From assembly GCA_002369295.1 (NCBI GenBank), contig DFDR01000102.1:9054-16170 (forward strand): 7,117 nt of DNA. The letters run 5' to 3'. The position numbers and the translations under genes are program-made. The number at the start of each line of letters is the position of its first letter. The first letter of the stretch is position 1. Below the pieces are notes generated by a model, which saw nothing but the letters and a program-made list of their open reading frames with translations, was not told where the DNA came from and searched no databases. Positions 1-5,715 of this stretch are shown here, one piece after another. This DNA comes from Desulfovibrionaceae bacterium UBA3823 (GTDB lineage Bacteria > Desulfobacterota > Desulfovibrionia > Desulfovibrionales > Desulfovibrionaceae).

Positions 1-18
1 CCGCCGTCAGGCAGGCGG
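1..18 (-). terminator. Possible hairpin at window edge, downstream of the 160-residue gene
   Basis: CCGCC at 1-5 and GGCGG at 14-18 form a perfect 5-bp inverted repeat with an 8-base loop, 13 bases beyond the stop of the last minus-strand gene. The window ends here, so any T-tract on the minus strand cannot be seen. In DNA this GC-rich, a 5-bp stem can easily arise by chance. Confidence 0.15.
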
Positions 19-31
19 CGCACGCAAGGGA

Positions 32-514
32 CTAGGCGCCGCCGAAGCGGTCCGCATAGGCGAGGAACTTGTCTGCCAGCACGGCAGCGGCCATGCCGGA
101 CCGCCTGCCGCCGCGGCAGTCGAGGCTGCCTTCCAGACGCAGGGGCTCGCTGCGCGAGGCCATGGCGCTCTCGCGCTCGAAGGCGTCGCGCAGCCTGGCA
201 AAGGACTCCTCCACCTCAGGGTAGCTGTTGTCCTCGCGCCAGGGCAGGCGGAGGCTCTGCGGCCAGAGCCTGCCCTTGTGGGAGACGATCTCGAGCTCGT
301 AGGTGGGCTGGCCGCAGGGGCTGTAGCCCTCGGCGCGTTCGTGCTGCCCCGGATAGCAGAACTCGACGAAGGCTTCCTCGGGCTTCGGAATGGTGGACTG
401 GACGCGGACGGGCGGAATGGCCATCTCGCGCTCCCAGGGCTCGACGGCAAAGGAATAGGTGAGCATGGGGCGCAGATTGCCCCGTTTCTTGACGATTTCC
501 CAATGGATCTGCAT
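32..514 (-). CDS. Conserved-looking hypothetical protein, 160 residues, third member of the MoxR/VWA locus
   Basis: I do not recognise a family. The protein has no signal peptide or membrane segment and looks cytosolic. The N-terminal two thirds alternate hydrophobic and charged residues as in a beta-rich fold, with aromatic and proline clusters (W27, Y54-P55, W84-P85, P91-W92). Residues about 100-118 read as an amphipathic charged helix, followed by a short GG/RR turn (135-138) and an Ala-rich helix (141-155). Three cysteines (53, 67, 133) form no recognisable metal motif. The ATG at 514 is chosen because CCAAAGGGGG (520-529) lies 5 bases upstream. It follows the VWA gene on the same strand after 213 bases, and its start context matches that of the MoxR gene at 17 of 19 positions. 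That suggests, but does not prove, that it serves the same ATPase/VWA system. The stop is TAG at 32-34. Confidence 0.75.
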   Translation of the reverse strand: MQIHWEIVKKRGNLRPMLTYSFAVEPWEREMAIPPVRVQSTIPKPEEAFVEFCYPGQHERAEGYSPCGQPTYELEIVSHKGRLWPQSLRLPWREDNSYPEVEESFARLRDAFERESAMASRSEPLRLEGSLDCRGGRRSGMAAAVLADKFLAYADRFGGA

Positions 515-530
515 GCGCGCCCCCTTTGGC
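512..530 (-). promoter_or_regulatory. Ribosome binding site and start context of the 160-residue gene
   Basis: On the minus strand the sequence reads GCCAAAGGGGGCGCGCATG. The AAAGGGGG core is an unusually G-rich Shine-Dalgarno site placed 5 bases before ATG. It differs at only two positions from the start context of the MoxR-like gene (3206-3224). It fixes the start of this gene and suggests matched translation of the two proteins. Confidence 0.7.
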
Positions 531-553
531 TCGGCTGAAGCGCCGGCCAGAGT

Positions 554-663
554 TGAAGGACAGGGTGAAGGAATGGCGACAGAACAAGACGAAGGGCCGG
601 GATGAAGAGCCGGAATGAAGGACCAGGATGAAGGGCCGGAGTGAAGGGCTGGGTGATAGCCGG
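554..663. repeat. Imperfect tandem repeat, about 13-bp unit
   Basis: The cleanest block is 590-653. It holds CGAAGGGCCGGGA (590-602), TGAAGAGCCGGAA (603-615), TGAAGGACCAGGA (616-628), TGAAGGGCCGGAG (629-641) and TGAAGGGCTGGG (642-653). A decayed unit follows at 654-663, and related TGAAGGACAGGG units start at 554 and 566. The array fills most of the gap between the VWA gene and the 160-residue gene, so it would sit in their intergenic mRNA if they are co-transcribed. The period is not a multiple of three and no gene with a plausible start crosses it, so it is treated as non-coding. Confidence 0.75.
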
Positions 664-690
664 CGCGGCGACGCAGCGGCGCAAGAGACG

Positions 691-717
691 GCGCCGCGGG
701 CAGACGGCATGCGGCGC
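691..717 (-). terminator. GC-rich hairpin just after the VWA gene
   Basis: GCGCCGC (691-697) and GCGGCGC (711-717) are a perfect 7-bp inverted repeat around a 13-base loop, starting 10 bases past the stop of the VWA gene. On the minus strand no T-run follows the stem, so it is not a classical intrinsic terminator. It could attenuate transcription or protect the 3' end of an upstream mRNA, or it could be chance in GC-rich sequence. Confidence 0.3.
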
Positions 718-727
718 GCCTTAGGAT

Positions 728-2215
728 TCACGTCGAGATCAGGACAATCTCGCCGAAGGGCGGAGAAACGGCCGGCTCGCGCGTCGCGCACCAGAGCACG
801 GGGTAGTCCGGCTCCTCGGGAAAGGCGTCGCACTCGAAGTCCGTGAACCAGACAAGGCAGGCCGGCCTGACGCCAAGGCGCGCCAGCTCCGGGGGCACGG
901 GCCTGTAGTCCGTGCCGCCCCCGCCTTTGGGCGCAAGCTTCAGCGGCCGGTCGGCGCGCGTGAAGCGCTCGTGCCCCGTTGCCGCGGCATCGTGGTAGAC
1001 CACCCAGAGCTCGGTGTCGAAGTGGTCCAGAATGCCAGAAAGCTCCTCGCAGAAAACGGCCAATTCCCCGGCATCGATGGAGCCGGAGCAGTCCACGGCA
1101 AGGGCAATTCCCGCGATCGTCTGCTCATGGCGCGAAGGCAGGTAGAGATCCTGCCAAAGATAGCGCCTGTTGGGCATGGTCCAGGCGTAGTCGGCGTCGG
1201 CGCAGTCCTCGATGAAGCGACGCAGCGCCTCCCGCCAGTCCACCTTGGGGCGCACGCCCCCTTCAACGGCGCGCCGCACGCTCTGCGCAAGGCCGGCCGC
1301 GCCCGGCGCCGACTGGAGGGAAAGGGAAATGGCGATGTCGGCCTCGCGCTCCGCCCGGCGCCTGGCGTCCTGGGAGGCCTTCTCCATCAGCAGGGGATGG
1401 TCGCGCACCTCGCCGGCAAAGCGGGGTGCTTCGGCTTGGCGGCTTCCGCCCTCGGCATCGGCGCTGGCCTTCTGGGGGACGGCTCGGGATCGGCCGCCGG
1501 CGTCCTCTTCGCCGGCCTCGCCCGACTTCGCTTCCGGACGCTCCCCGGCAGGCGCGCTGGCCCCTTCCCGGCCGCCGAGTCCGAGGCTGCCCGAACTCTC
1601 CTGCGCCGCCCCCTTGGCCTTGGCATCGCGTGCGCCTCCGCGGGGCCTGCCTTCCTGCAGGCGCTTCATTTCCTCGTACACGGCATCGACGCTCATGCCG
1701 GCGTACTCCTCCTCCACGGGCCAGGCCGAAGGGAGGGCAAAGCCGGCCTCGCGGAGCAGGTGGTTGACGGCGACGTCGCAGGCTCTGTTCCAGAGCTTCC
1801 CGTCGCGGCCGCGCCTGCGCAGGTTGTGCTTGAGGGCGATGTGCAGGGCTTCGTGGGCCTGGGCGCTCACAAGGTGGCGCTCTTCCTGGGAGGCCGCGTA
1901 GACGGGGTTGAAGCCAAGCGTCCTGCCGTCGGTCCAGACGTCGCGGCAGGCGGGGTCGGCCTTGAGCTCGAGACGCAGCAGGAGACTGCCGAAGAAGGGC
2001 TGGGCCAGCACCAGCTCGGAACGGGCCTTGCGCATGCGGAGCAGGGCCTGCTCTTCCAGATCGCAGCCCAGCTCGCTGCCCGGATCGCAGCCCGGCCTGA
2101 CGGCGCCGGCCGGCGCACTGCCGGGCCTGGCCTTGCCGCCAGAATTCGCCGCGCTGGCGAAACTGGCCGAAGCATGGGCCTCTGCCCGCACCCTGCCGTC
2201 GATTGCGCCTGCCAT
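728..2215 (-). CDS. VWA-like protein with N-terminal HExxH metallopeptidase-like domain (DUF2201 type)
   Basis: This 495-residue protein has two domains. The N-terminal one, about residues 55-185, carries HEALH at 121-125 followed by a WNxAxDxxxN pattern (W142, N143, D147, N151), as in the putative metallopeptidase domain of the DUF2201 family. The C-terminal VWA-like domain starts near 365 and keeps MIDAS-type residues: DCSGS at 375-379, T435 within a Gly run (431-434), and D459 in FTDF. Between them, about 186-270, is a low-complexity Gly/Ala/Glu/Ser/Arg linker. There is no signal peptide. In this family the VWA protein is the usual partner of a MoxR AAA+ ATPase, and here the ATPase gene lies directly upstream. 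Its ATG (2213-2215) abuts the ATPase stop, so translation is probably coupled, with GAGGTG at 2225-2230 as the likely ribosome binding site. The client is unknown. Pairs of this sort are thought to remodel or metallate protein complexes. Peptidase activity is inferred only from the motif. Confidence 0.9.
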   Translation of the reverse strand: MAGAIDGRVRAEAHASASFASAANSGGKARPGSAPAGAVRPGCDPGSELGCDLEEQALLRMRKARSELVLAQPFFGSLLLRLELKADPACRDVWTDGRTLGFNPVYAASQEERHLVSAQAHEALHIALKHNLRRRGRDGKLWNRACDVAVNHLLREAGFALPSAWPVEEEYAGMSVDAVYEEMKRLQEGRPRGGARDAKAKGAAQESSGSLGLGGREGASAPAGERPEAKSGEAGEEDAGGRSRAVPQKASADAEGGSRQAEAPRFAGEVRDHPLLMEKASQDARRRAEREADIAISLSLQSAPGAAGLAQSVRRAVEGGVRPKVDWREALRRFIEDCADADYAWTMPNRRYLWQDLYLPSRHEQTIAGIALAVDCSGSIDAGELAVFCEELSGILDHFDTELWVVYHDAAATGHERFTRADRPLKLAPKGGGGTDYRPVPPELARLGVRPACLVWFTDFECDAFPEEPDYPVLWCATREPAVSPPFGEIVLIST

Positions 2216-3208
2216 CTAGAGCAGCACCTCGGCGTTGGCCTGCGCCCAGCGGGCGAAGCCTTCCGTCTTGACGAAGTTCCTGTCGCGGCACACGCAGCCC
2301 CGCATGAGCAGCACGCCGAATTCCGGCGGAAGGCGCAGGGCAAAGCGACCCAGGGCATCGGCGCACGACGCTGACGCCCTGGCGGCCAGCGCCTCGCACA
2401 GGGCGTAGAGCACGGCAGGCTCCTGGCTCAGGCCGATGTCATCGGGATGGGCCAGCACCTCGTCGATGCCCGGCAGATCCCGCCAGACGGCAAGATAGCC
2501 CGTGAACTCGGCCGCGGCTGCCATGCCCACGGCGCCGATCCACAGATCGTCTTCGATCTCCCTGCCGGGGGAGGAGGAAAGCATCCTGGAGACGAACTCC
2601 CAGGCCCTCGGCGAGGCAAAGGTGCGGTCTGAGGACTTGGGATCGAAGGTGTGCAGCAGGGTGGGACGAAAGCGCAGAAAGCCCGTCACCTCGGGGCGTA
2701 TGCCGTGCTTCTGGGCCCAGGCAAGCCAGTCGTCGATGTCGGCTTCGAATTCCAGATGCACCATGCGGTTGGCGAGCGCCGTCGGCATGCGGTGCACCAC
2801 GGACCGGTCCTGCTCGCGGTTGCCGGCAGCCACCACGCTCCAGCCGGCAGGCAGCTCGTACTCGCCGATGCGGCGGTCCAGAATGAGCTGGTAGCAGGCA
2901 GCCTGCACCAGCGGCGTCGCCGCGTTGAGCTCGTCCAGAAAGACCACGCCGCGCCCGAGGCTGCCCTCAGGCGGCAGGAAGGCCGGCGGACACCACTGGG
3001 CAAGGCCCTTCTCCGTCACCCGGGGCAGGCCCCGCAGATCGACGGGATCAAGCAGCACGGCGCGCACGTCGCACAGCTCCATGCCGCGCGCCCTGGCGAC
3101 TTCGGCCACGACCTGGCTCTTGCCCACGCCAGGCGGCCCCCACAAAAAGACCGGCTGCTGGATGTCGAGCAGAAGATGCAGGGCCTTGACGATGTCTGAC
3201 GGCTTCAT
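2216..3208 (-). CDS. MoxR-like AAA+ ATPase
   Basis: This is a cytosolic ATPase of 330 residues, a usual length for single-module MoxR proteins. Walker A is GPPGVGKS (24-31) and Walker B is VVFLDE (88-93, D92/E93). Sensor 1 is N130 in the AAGN stretch, and R148 in ALANRM is the likely arginine finger. The helical C-terminal lid follows from about 230. MoxR proteins use ATP hydrolysis to remodel partner complexes, often to mature metal enzymes, and act with a VWA/MIDAS protein, here encoded next on the strand with zero spacing (TAG then ATG). The start at 3208 is supported by AAGGGGGG (3214-3221) 5 bases upstream. A near-consensus sigma-70 promoter (3253-3281) would give a leader of about 38 bases. 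Assignment to the superfamily is secure. The physiological client is not visible. Confidence 0.93.
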   Translation of the reverse strand: MKPSDIVKALHLLLDIQQPVFLWGPPGVGKSQVVAEVARARGMELCDVRAVLLDPVDLRGLPRVTEKGLAQWCPPAFLPPEGSLGRGVVFLDELNAATPLVQAACYQLILDRRIGEYELPAGWSVVAAGNREQDRSVVHRMPTALANRMVHLEFEADIDDWLAWAQKHGIRPEVTGFLRFRPTLLHTFDPKSSDRTFASPRAWEFVSRMLSSSPGREIEDDLWIGAVGMAAAAEFTGYLAVWRDLPGIDEVLAHPDDIGLSQEPAVLYALCEALAARASASCADALGRFALRLPPEFGVLLMRGCVCRDRNFVKTEGFARWAQANAEVLL

Positions 3209-3224
3209 GGGCGCCCCCCTTGGC
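3206..3224 (-). promoter_or_regulatory. Ribosome binding site and start context of the MoxR-like gene
   Basis: On the minus strand the sequence reads GCCAAGGGGGGCGCCCATG, with the G-rich core 5 bases before ATG. It matches the start context of the 160-residue gene at 17 of 19 bases. The other genes here have more ordinary sites, such as AAGGAG for the hydrolase and AGGAAGGA for the transposase-like gene. Confidence 0.75.
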
Positions 3225-3252
3225 GTTGCTTGGCTGTGCCTGAGATGGGGGC

Positions 3253-3281
3253 CTTATATCAACAATGAATTTCAATGTCAA
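3253..3281 (-). promoter_or_regulatory. Sigma-70 promoter of the MoxR/VWA operon
   Basis: Read on the minus strand, a perfect -35 box TTGACA (3276-3281) is followed after exactly 17 bases by TATAAG (3253-3258), five of six matches to the -10 consensus. Transcription would begin near 3246, about 38 bases before the MoxR start codon. It lies in the most AT-rich stretch of an otherwise GC-rich region. It is the best promoter in the window and argues that the MoxR operon is transcribed independently of the upstream genes. Confidence 0.75.
3262..3278. promoter_or_regulatory. Imperfect 17-bp dyad in the promoter spacer, candidate operator
   Basis: ACAATGAATTTCAATGT on the plus strand is an 8-1-8 dyad with seven of eight arm positions matching. 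It covers most of the spacer between the -35 and -10 boxes of the MoxR operon and overlaps the -35 box, a place where a bound repressor would block RNA polymerase. The arm pattern (TGAA/TTCA core) does not let me name the regulator. In AT-rich promoter DNA some symmetry occurs by chance. Confidence 0.4.
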
Positions 3282-3521
3282 TTTCGCGCACGCCTTCAAG
3301 CCGACGTTCCGAGGACGGATGGTAGACGGCGGAGCAGAGGATGTTCCAGGGCAGGCTTGCAGCGGAGGGCGGACACGAGGCGCATTCTGCCCCAGTCTGG
3401 CTCTTCCTCAAGACAGCCCGCAGGCCAGCGCAGCCCTGCCCTGCCACGGCCGCATGGAGACCCGCCCCCCGAAGCCGCCATGCGGCAAGCGAAAGCGCAG
3501 GCAGGCTGCCGGCGGAGACAG

Positions 3522-3542
3522 GCGCCGATGGAACGCCGGCGC
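3522..3542 (-). terminator. Small hairpin directly after the IS256-like gene
   Basis: GCGCCG (3522-3527) and CGGCGC (3537-3542) form a perfect 6-bp stem with a 9-base loop, starting 1 base past the TAG stop. No T-run follows on the minus strand, so termination by this element alone is doubtful. Confidence 0.25.
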
Positions 3543-3543
3543 G

Positions 3544-4812
3544 CTACACTTCAAAGAGAGAAATCTGCCTCGCCCGCCTCCAGGTGCTCCGGATGCGGCG
3601 GGCCAGATCGGGGCGGGCCATGATGGCATCGAGGGCGCGGACAAAGGATCGCTTGTCCATGACCTTCCACATGTGCTCGGCATGGGGCAGGTCCTTCCCG
3701 CAGTGGGCAAAGAGCCAGGCAAGGGAGGGGCTGCGGAAGGCGGGAAGCCTGCTGAGCATGCCGTGCACGGAGCGCATGGGCAGGCCTTCGGCCAGCGCCC
3801 TGCGCACGGCCGCCGGCACGTCGAGGGAAGCCTCCATGCTGTCGAAGAGCATCTCCGCCATGTCGAGCGCGTCCGGATGCGCCTGCCAGGTCTCGGCAAA
3901 GACCTGGCGGAGACGCTCGAAGGCCGCCTGATCCGCGGCGTGGGAAAGAGCGAAGAAATCCTTCTTGAAGCGGGCGCGCTCTGCACCGGCCTTGAGCCTC
4001 GGCAGCACGGCCCGTGCGGCCTGGGCGACGCCGCAGACGACCCGGCTTCCCGGCAGTTCCTTGCCGAAGGCCTCCTGCCAGAGCGTTTCGTCCTCAAAGT
4101 AGAGCTGTCCAGAGAGCATGTCGAATGTCGCGAAAAGCACATCGCGCACGCCGCGGTCCTTCAGGTCTCCAAGGATGGCTTCGTGCACGCCGTCGCAGGC
4201 GCCTTCGCCGGCCCAGATGCCAAGCAGCTCCGGCACAAGCCCCGGCCCCAGGCCCACGGCGCAGAAGAGCGTAAAGACATGGCGCTTCCAGACGCCAGCC
4301 TGAAGCCGGAGCTTCTTTGGCGCGCAGAACCAGACCAGCGGCCACTGCGCCTTGAGGGGACGCTCCAGAAAGTCCTTGAAGCCGCCGAGCAGCTGGGCCA
4401 CGGTCTGCTCGCAGCCGGAGGGCGTCAGGCGCACCCCGCACTCTTCGCGAAGGGCGTCGAGGGCGTCGCGGGAGAGGTCTCTGGCAGCCCAGTGCTTGAA
4501 GGCCAGATGCTCGCGCAGTGCCCGCTCCGAAACGTCCGGCAGCGCCAGCGCAGTGCTCGCCTTGCGGACAAGGCGGGCCATCTCCGTCTGGCAGCGCTCG
4601 GCCAGCGACTGGAGGCTGGCGCGGCAGCGGATGAGCGCCATGCCGTCCTCGTGCCGGGCCCCGCCGGCAGCCTGCGGGAGCAGCCTGACCAGTTCCTCGT
4701 AAAGGTGCCTGATCTTGGCTGAAGCGTGGGCATGCTCGAGGAAGGGCGCAACGCTGCGCTCCAGTTCGGCAATCTGGTCTGCCGTCTGCCTCCAGAGGTC
4801 TTCATTGTCCAT
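3544..4812 (-). CDS. IS256/Mutator transposase-like protein with degenerate DDE triad (candidate domesticated transposase)
   Basis: This 422-residue protein resembles recalled IS256-family transposases over about residues 107-356. Residues 109-170 follow the family pattern of an 'ARGMTTRDI'-like helix, 'YGVEVSPE'-like turn (GVRLTP, 126-131), 'RPL' (151-153) and 'YPVVYLDA'-like strand (WPLVWFCA, 157-164). LLGIWAGE (196-203) and LKDRGVRDVLFATFD (217-231) match the next core segment, and PAAVRRALAEGLPMRSVHGMLSR (333-355) matches the segment holding the catalytic Glu. The first Asp is C163, the second is kept (D231), the Glu position is R347, and the family C-x2-H keeps C260 but has A263. Transposition is therefore not expected. 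DNA binding or a structural role is possible but unproven. The start at 4812 is set by AGGAAGGA (4819-4826), 6 bases upstream; an in-frame ATG at 4890 lacks such a site. The frame is intact, composition matches the neighbours, and I see no terminal inverted repeats. Confidence 0.7.
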   Translation of the reverse strand: MDNEDLWRQTADQIAELERSVAPFLEHAHASAKIRHLYEELVRLLPQAAGGARHEDGMALIRCRASLQSLAERCQTEMARLVRKASTALALPDVSERALREHLAFKHWAARDLSRDALDALREECGVRLTPSGCEQTVAQLLGGFKDFLERPLKAQWPLVWFCAPKKLRLQAGVWKRHVFTLFCAVGLGPGLVPELLGIWAGEGACDGVHEAILGDLKDRGVRDVLFATFDMLSGQLYFEDETLWQEAFGKELPGSRVVCGVAQAARAVLPRLKAGAERARFKKDFFALSHAADQAAFERLRQVFAETWQAHPDALDMAEMLFDSMEASLDVPAAVRRALAEGLPMRSVHGMLSRLPAFRSPSLAWLFAHCGKDLPHAEHMWKVMDKRSFVRALDAIMARPDLARRIRSTWRRARQISLFEV

Positions 4813-4898
4813 GGGCTGTCCTTCCTGCACGGGCCAGGCGCCAAGACGCCGGCCATGGGGCATCATAGGCCGGACGGCGGGAAAAACCAACGGGGCAG

Positions 4899-4931
4899 CT
4901 GAGCGCGTGCACGATGCCGGATCCCGCTCAG
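4899..4931 (-). terminator. Inverted repeat overlapping the stop of the hydrolase gene
   Basis: CTGAGCG (4899-4905) and CGCTCAG (4925-4931) form a perfect 7-bp inverted repeat with a 19-base loop that contains a small palindrome, CGTGCACG (4906-4913). The right arm includes the hydrolase stop codon. On the minus strand a GGTTTTT run follows about 10 bases after the stem, too far for a textbook intrinsic terminator. It may be a weak terminator between the hydrolase and the transposase-like gene. Confidence 0.3.
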
Positions 4932-5506
4932 TCGCCGCTGTCGGGATGAACGCCCATGAGGTTTTCGAACTGCCGTATCGTTGCCAGATAGGGGCTGAAG
5001 TCAGTCATCCTGTGGCTTGTGCGAGTCACCGTGCAGTCGGGGAAGATCCGGCGCACCCGGTCCGCGTTGCCCTGCAGGAGCTCGTCGATCTCGGACACGT
5101 AGACCTGGACGGGGACGTTGCCGCCCGGGCCGGCGACGCGCTCCGGATAGGAGTCCAGCATGGCCTCGGTGAAATCGTAGGCCTTCTGGGTCACGAAGTT
5201 GACGTTCCTGCCGAGGAACTGCCTGAGCTGCTGGCGGGGCTCCACGACGGGGTTGAAGGCGACGCAGGGCGTCAGCAGAGCCTGCGAGATCATGAGGGCG
5301 TAGAAGCCGCCCATCGAGGTGCCGACCAGCACGTCGAAGCCGTCGGCGTGCCTGTTCACCTGCTGCGTCAAGCTCTCGAAGTTGTCGGCGAACATGCCGT
5401 CGGAACTGTACTCCAGGCGGTGGACCTTGGCGCCAATCTGGCGTTCCAGGAGCTTTCCCGAGGAGCTGCCCGCACCCGAATTGAACCCATGGACATAAAA
5501 GATCAT
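4928..5506 (-). CDS. YqiA/YcfP-like (UPF0227) alpha/beta hydrolase
   Basis: This is a small cytosolic serine hydrolase of 192 residues, a usual length for this compact lidless family. HGFNSG (6-11) is the oxyanion-hole turn after the first strand, and GTSMGG (62-67) is the nucleophile elbow with S64. FNPVV (84-88) follows the next strand, as is typical of YqiA-type proteins. The acid is probably D141 in SEIDELL, and H165 in the SHRM motif completes the triad. Members cleave short acyl esters in vitro, and the natural substrate is generally unknown. The start at 5506 is fixed by AAGGAG (5514-5519) 7 bases upstream. The frame stays open to an ATG at 5692, but that extension is low-complexity, has no family similarity and overlaps a repeat. 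The transposase-like gene follows 115 bases downstream. The gene on the other side is divergent. Confidence 0.88.
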   Translation of the reverse strand: MIFYVHGFNSGAGSSSGKLLERQIGAKVHRLEYSSDGMFADNFESLTQQVNRHADGFDVLVGTSMGGFYALMISQALLTPCVAFNPVVEPRQQLRQFLGRNVNFVTQKAYDFTEAMLDSYPERVAGPGGNVPVQVYVSEIDELLQGNADRVRRIFPDCTVTRTSHRMTDFSPYLATIRQFENLMGVHPDSGD

Positions 5507-5513
5507 CGCAACG

Positions 5514-5519
5514 CTCCTT
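5514..5519 (-). promoter_or_regulatory. Ribosome binding site of the hydrolase gene
   Basis: AAGGAG on the minus strand, 7 bases before the ATG at 5504-5506. It decides the start at 5506 over the upstream in-frame ATG at 5692. Confidence 0.8.
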
Positions 5520-5564
5520 GCACTTCGCCACCCGCAGCCGCAGCCGGGAACGGCTTCCGTGCCG

Positions 5565-5644
5565 GCATCTGGAAGCGGGAGCCATCCGCCGTGCCGCCAT
5601 CTGGACGCGCTCCCATCCAGACCTGCCTCCATCCGGAAGCGCCT
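5565..5644. repeat. Imperfect tandem repeat, about 16-bp unit, five copies
   Basis: On the plus strand, units begin at 5565 (GCATCTGGAAGCGGGAG), 5582 (CCATCCGCCGTGCCG), 5597 (CCATCTGGACGCGCTC), 5613 (CCATCCAGACCTGCCT) and 5629 (CCATCCGGAAGCGCCT), with lengths of 17, 15, 16, 16 and 16. The shared part is CATC(C/T)(G/A)GA. It lies just upstream of the hydrolase start codon, and within the leader if the promoter candidate at 5716-5744 is used. No gene is supported across it. Confidence 0.6.
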
Positions 5645-5715
5645 CCTTGGCAGAGCGGAGTCTCCCTGCCCTGCAGGCATCCCGCCGGACACGGCGCCTT
5701 TGGCGGGACAGGCCG

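Larger units (their letters stand above)
3209..3543. other. Intergenic region between the IS256-like gene and the MoxR operon
   Basis: These 335 bases hold no gene that I can support. The left end (3253-3281) is an AT-rich island with the promoter of the MoxR operon, and the right end (3522-3542) has a small hairpin after the transposase-like gene. From about 3290 to 3520 I see GC-rich sequence without clear repeats, RNA folds or a start with a ribosome binding site. Confidence 0.6.

Noticed and set aside
971..2374. Long plus-strand open frame (467 codons) opposite the VWA and MoxR genes
   Set aside because: It is antisense to two genes with firm domain assignments and has no ribosome binding site or recognisable motif. 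Long antisense frames are expected at this GC content.
3265..4722. Long plus-strand open frame (485 codons) opposite the transposase-like gene
   Set aside because: It reads as low-complexity Gly/Ala/His/Arg-rich sequence with no family features. Its ATG lies in the MoxR promoter without a ribosome binding site, and the opposite strand has a protein with clear family structure.
3544..4812. Calling this gene an active insertion sequence or a pseudogene
   Set aside because: Two catalytic residues and the His of C-x2-H are replaced and no terminal repeats are seen, so activity is unlikely. The frame is intact with a good start, so decay by simple pseudogenisation is also a poor description.
4813..4890. 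N-terminal extension of the transposase-like protein to the ATG at 4890
   Set aside because: The ATG at 4812 has a strong AGGAAGGA at 6-base spacing, and the extra 26 residues look like translated intergenic sequence.
5507..5692. N-terminal extension of the hydrolase to the ATG at 5692
   Set aside because: The extension is low-complexity, crosses the 16-bp repeat and has no family similarity. AAGGAG 7 bases before the ATG at 5506 fits the usual start with the first beta strand at once.
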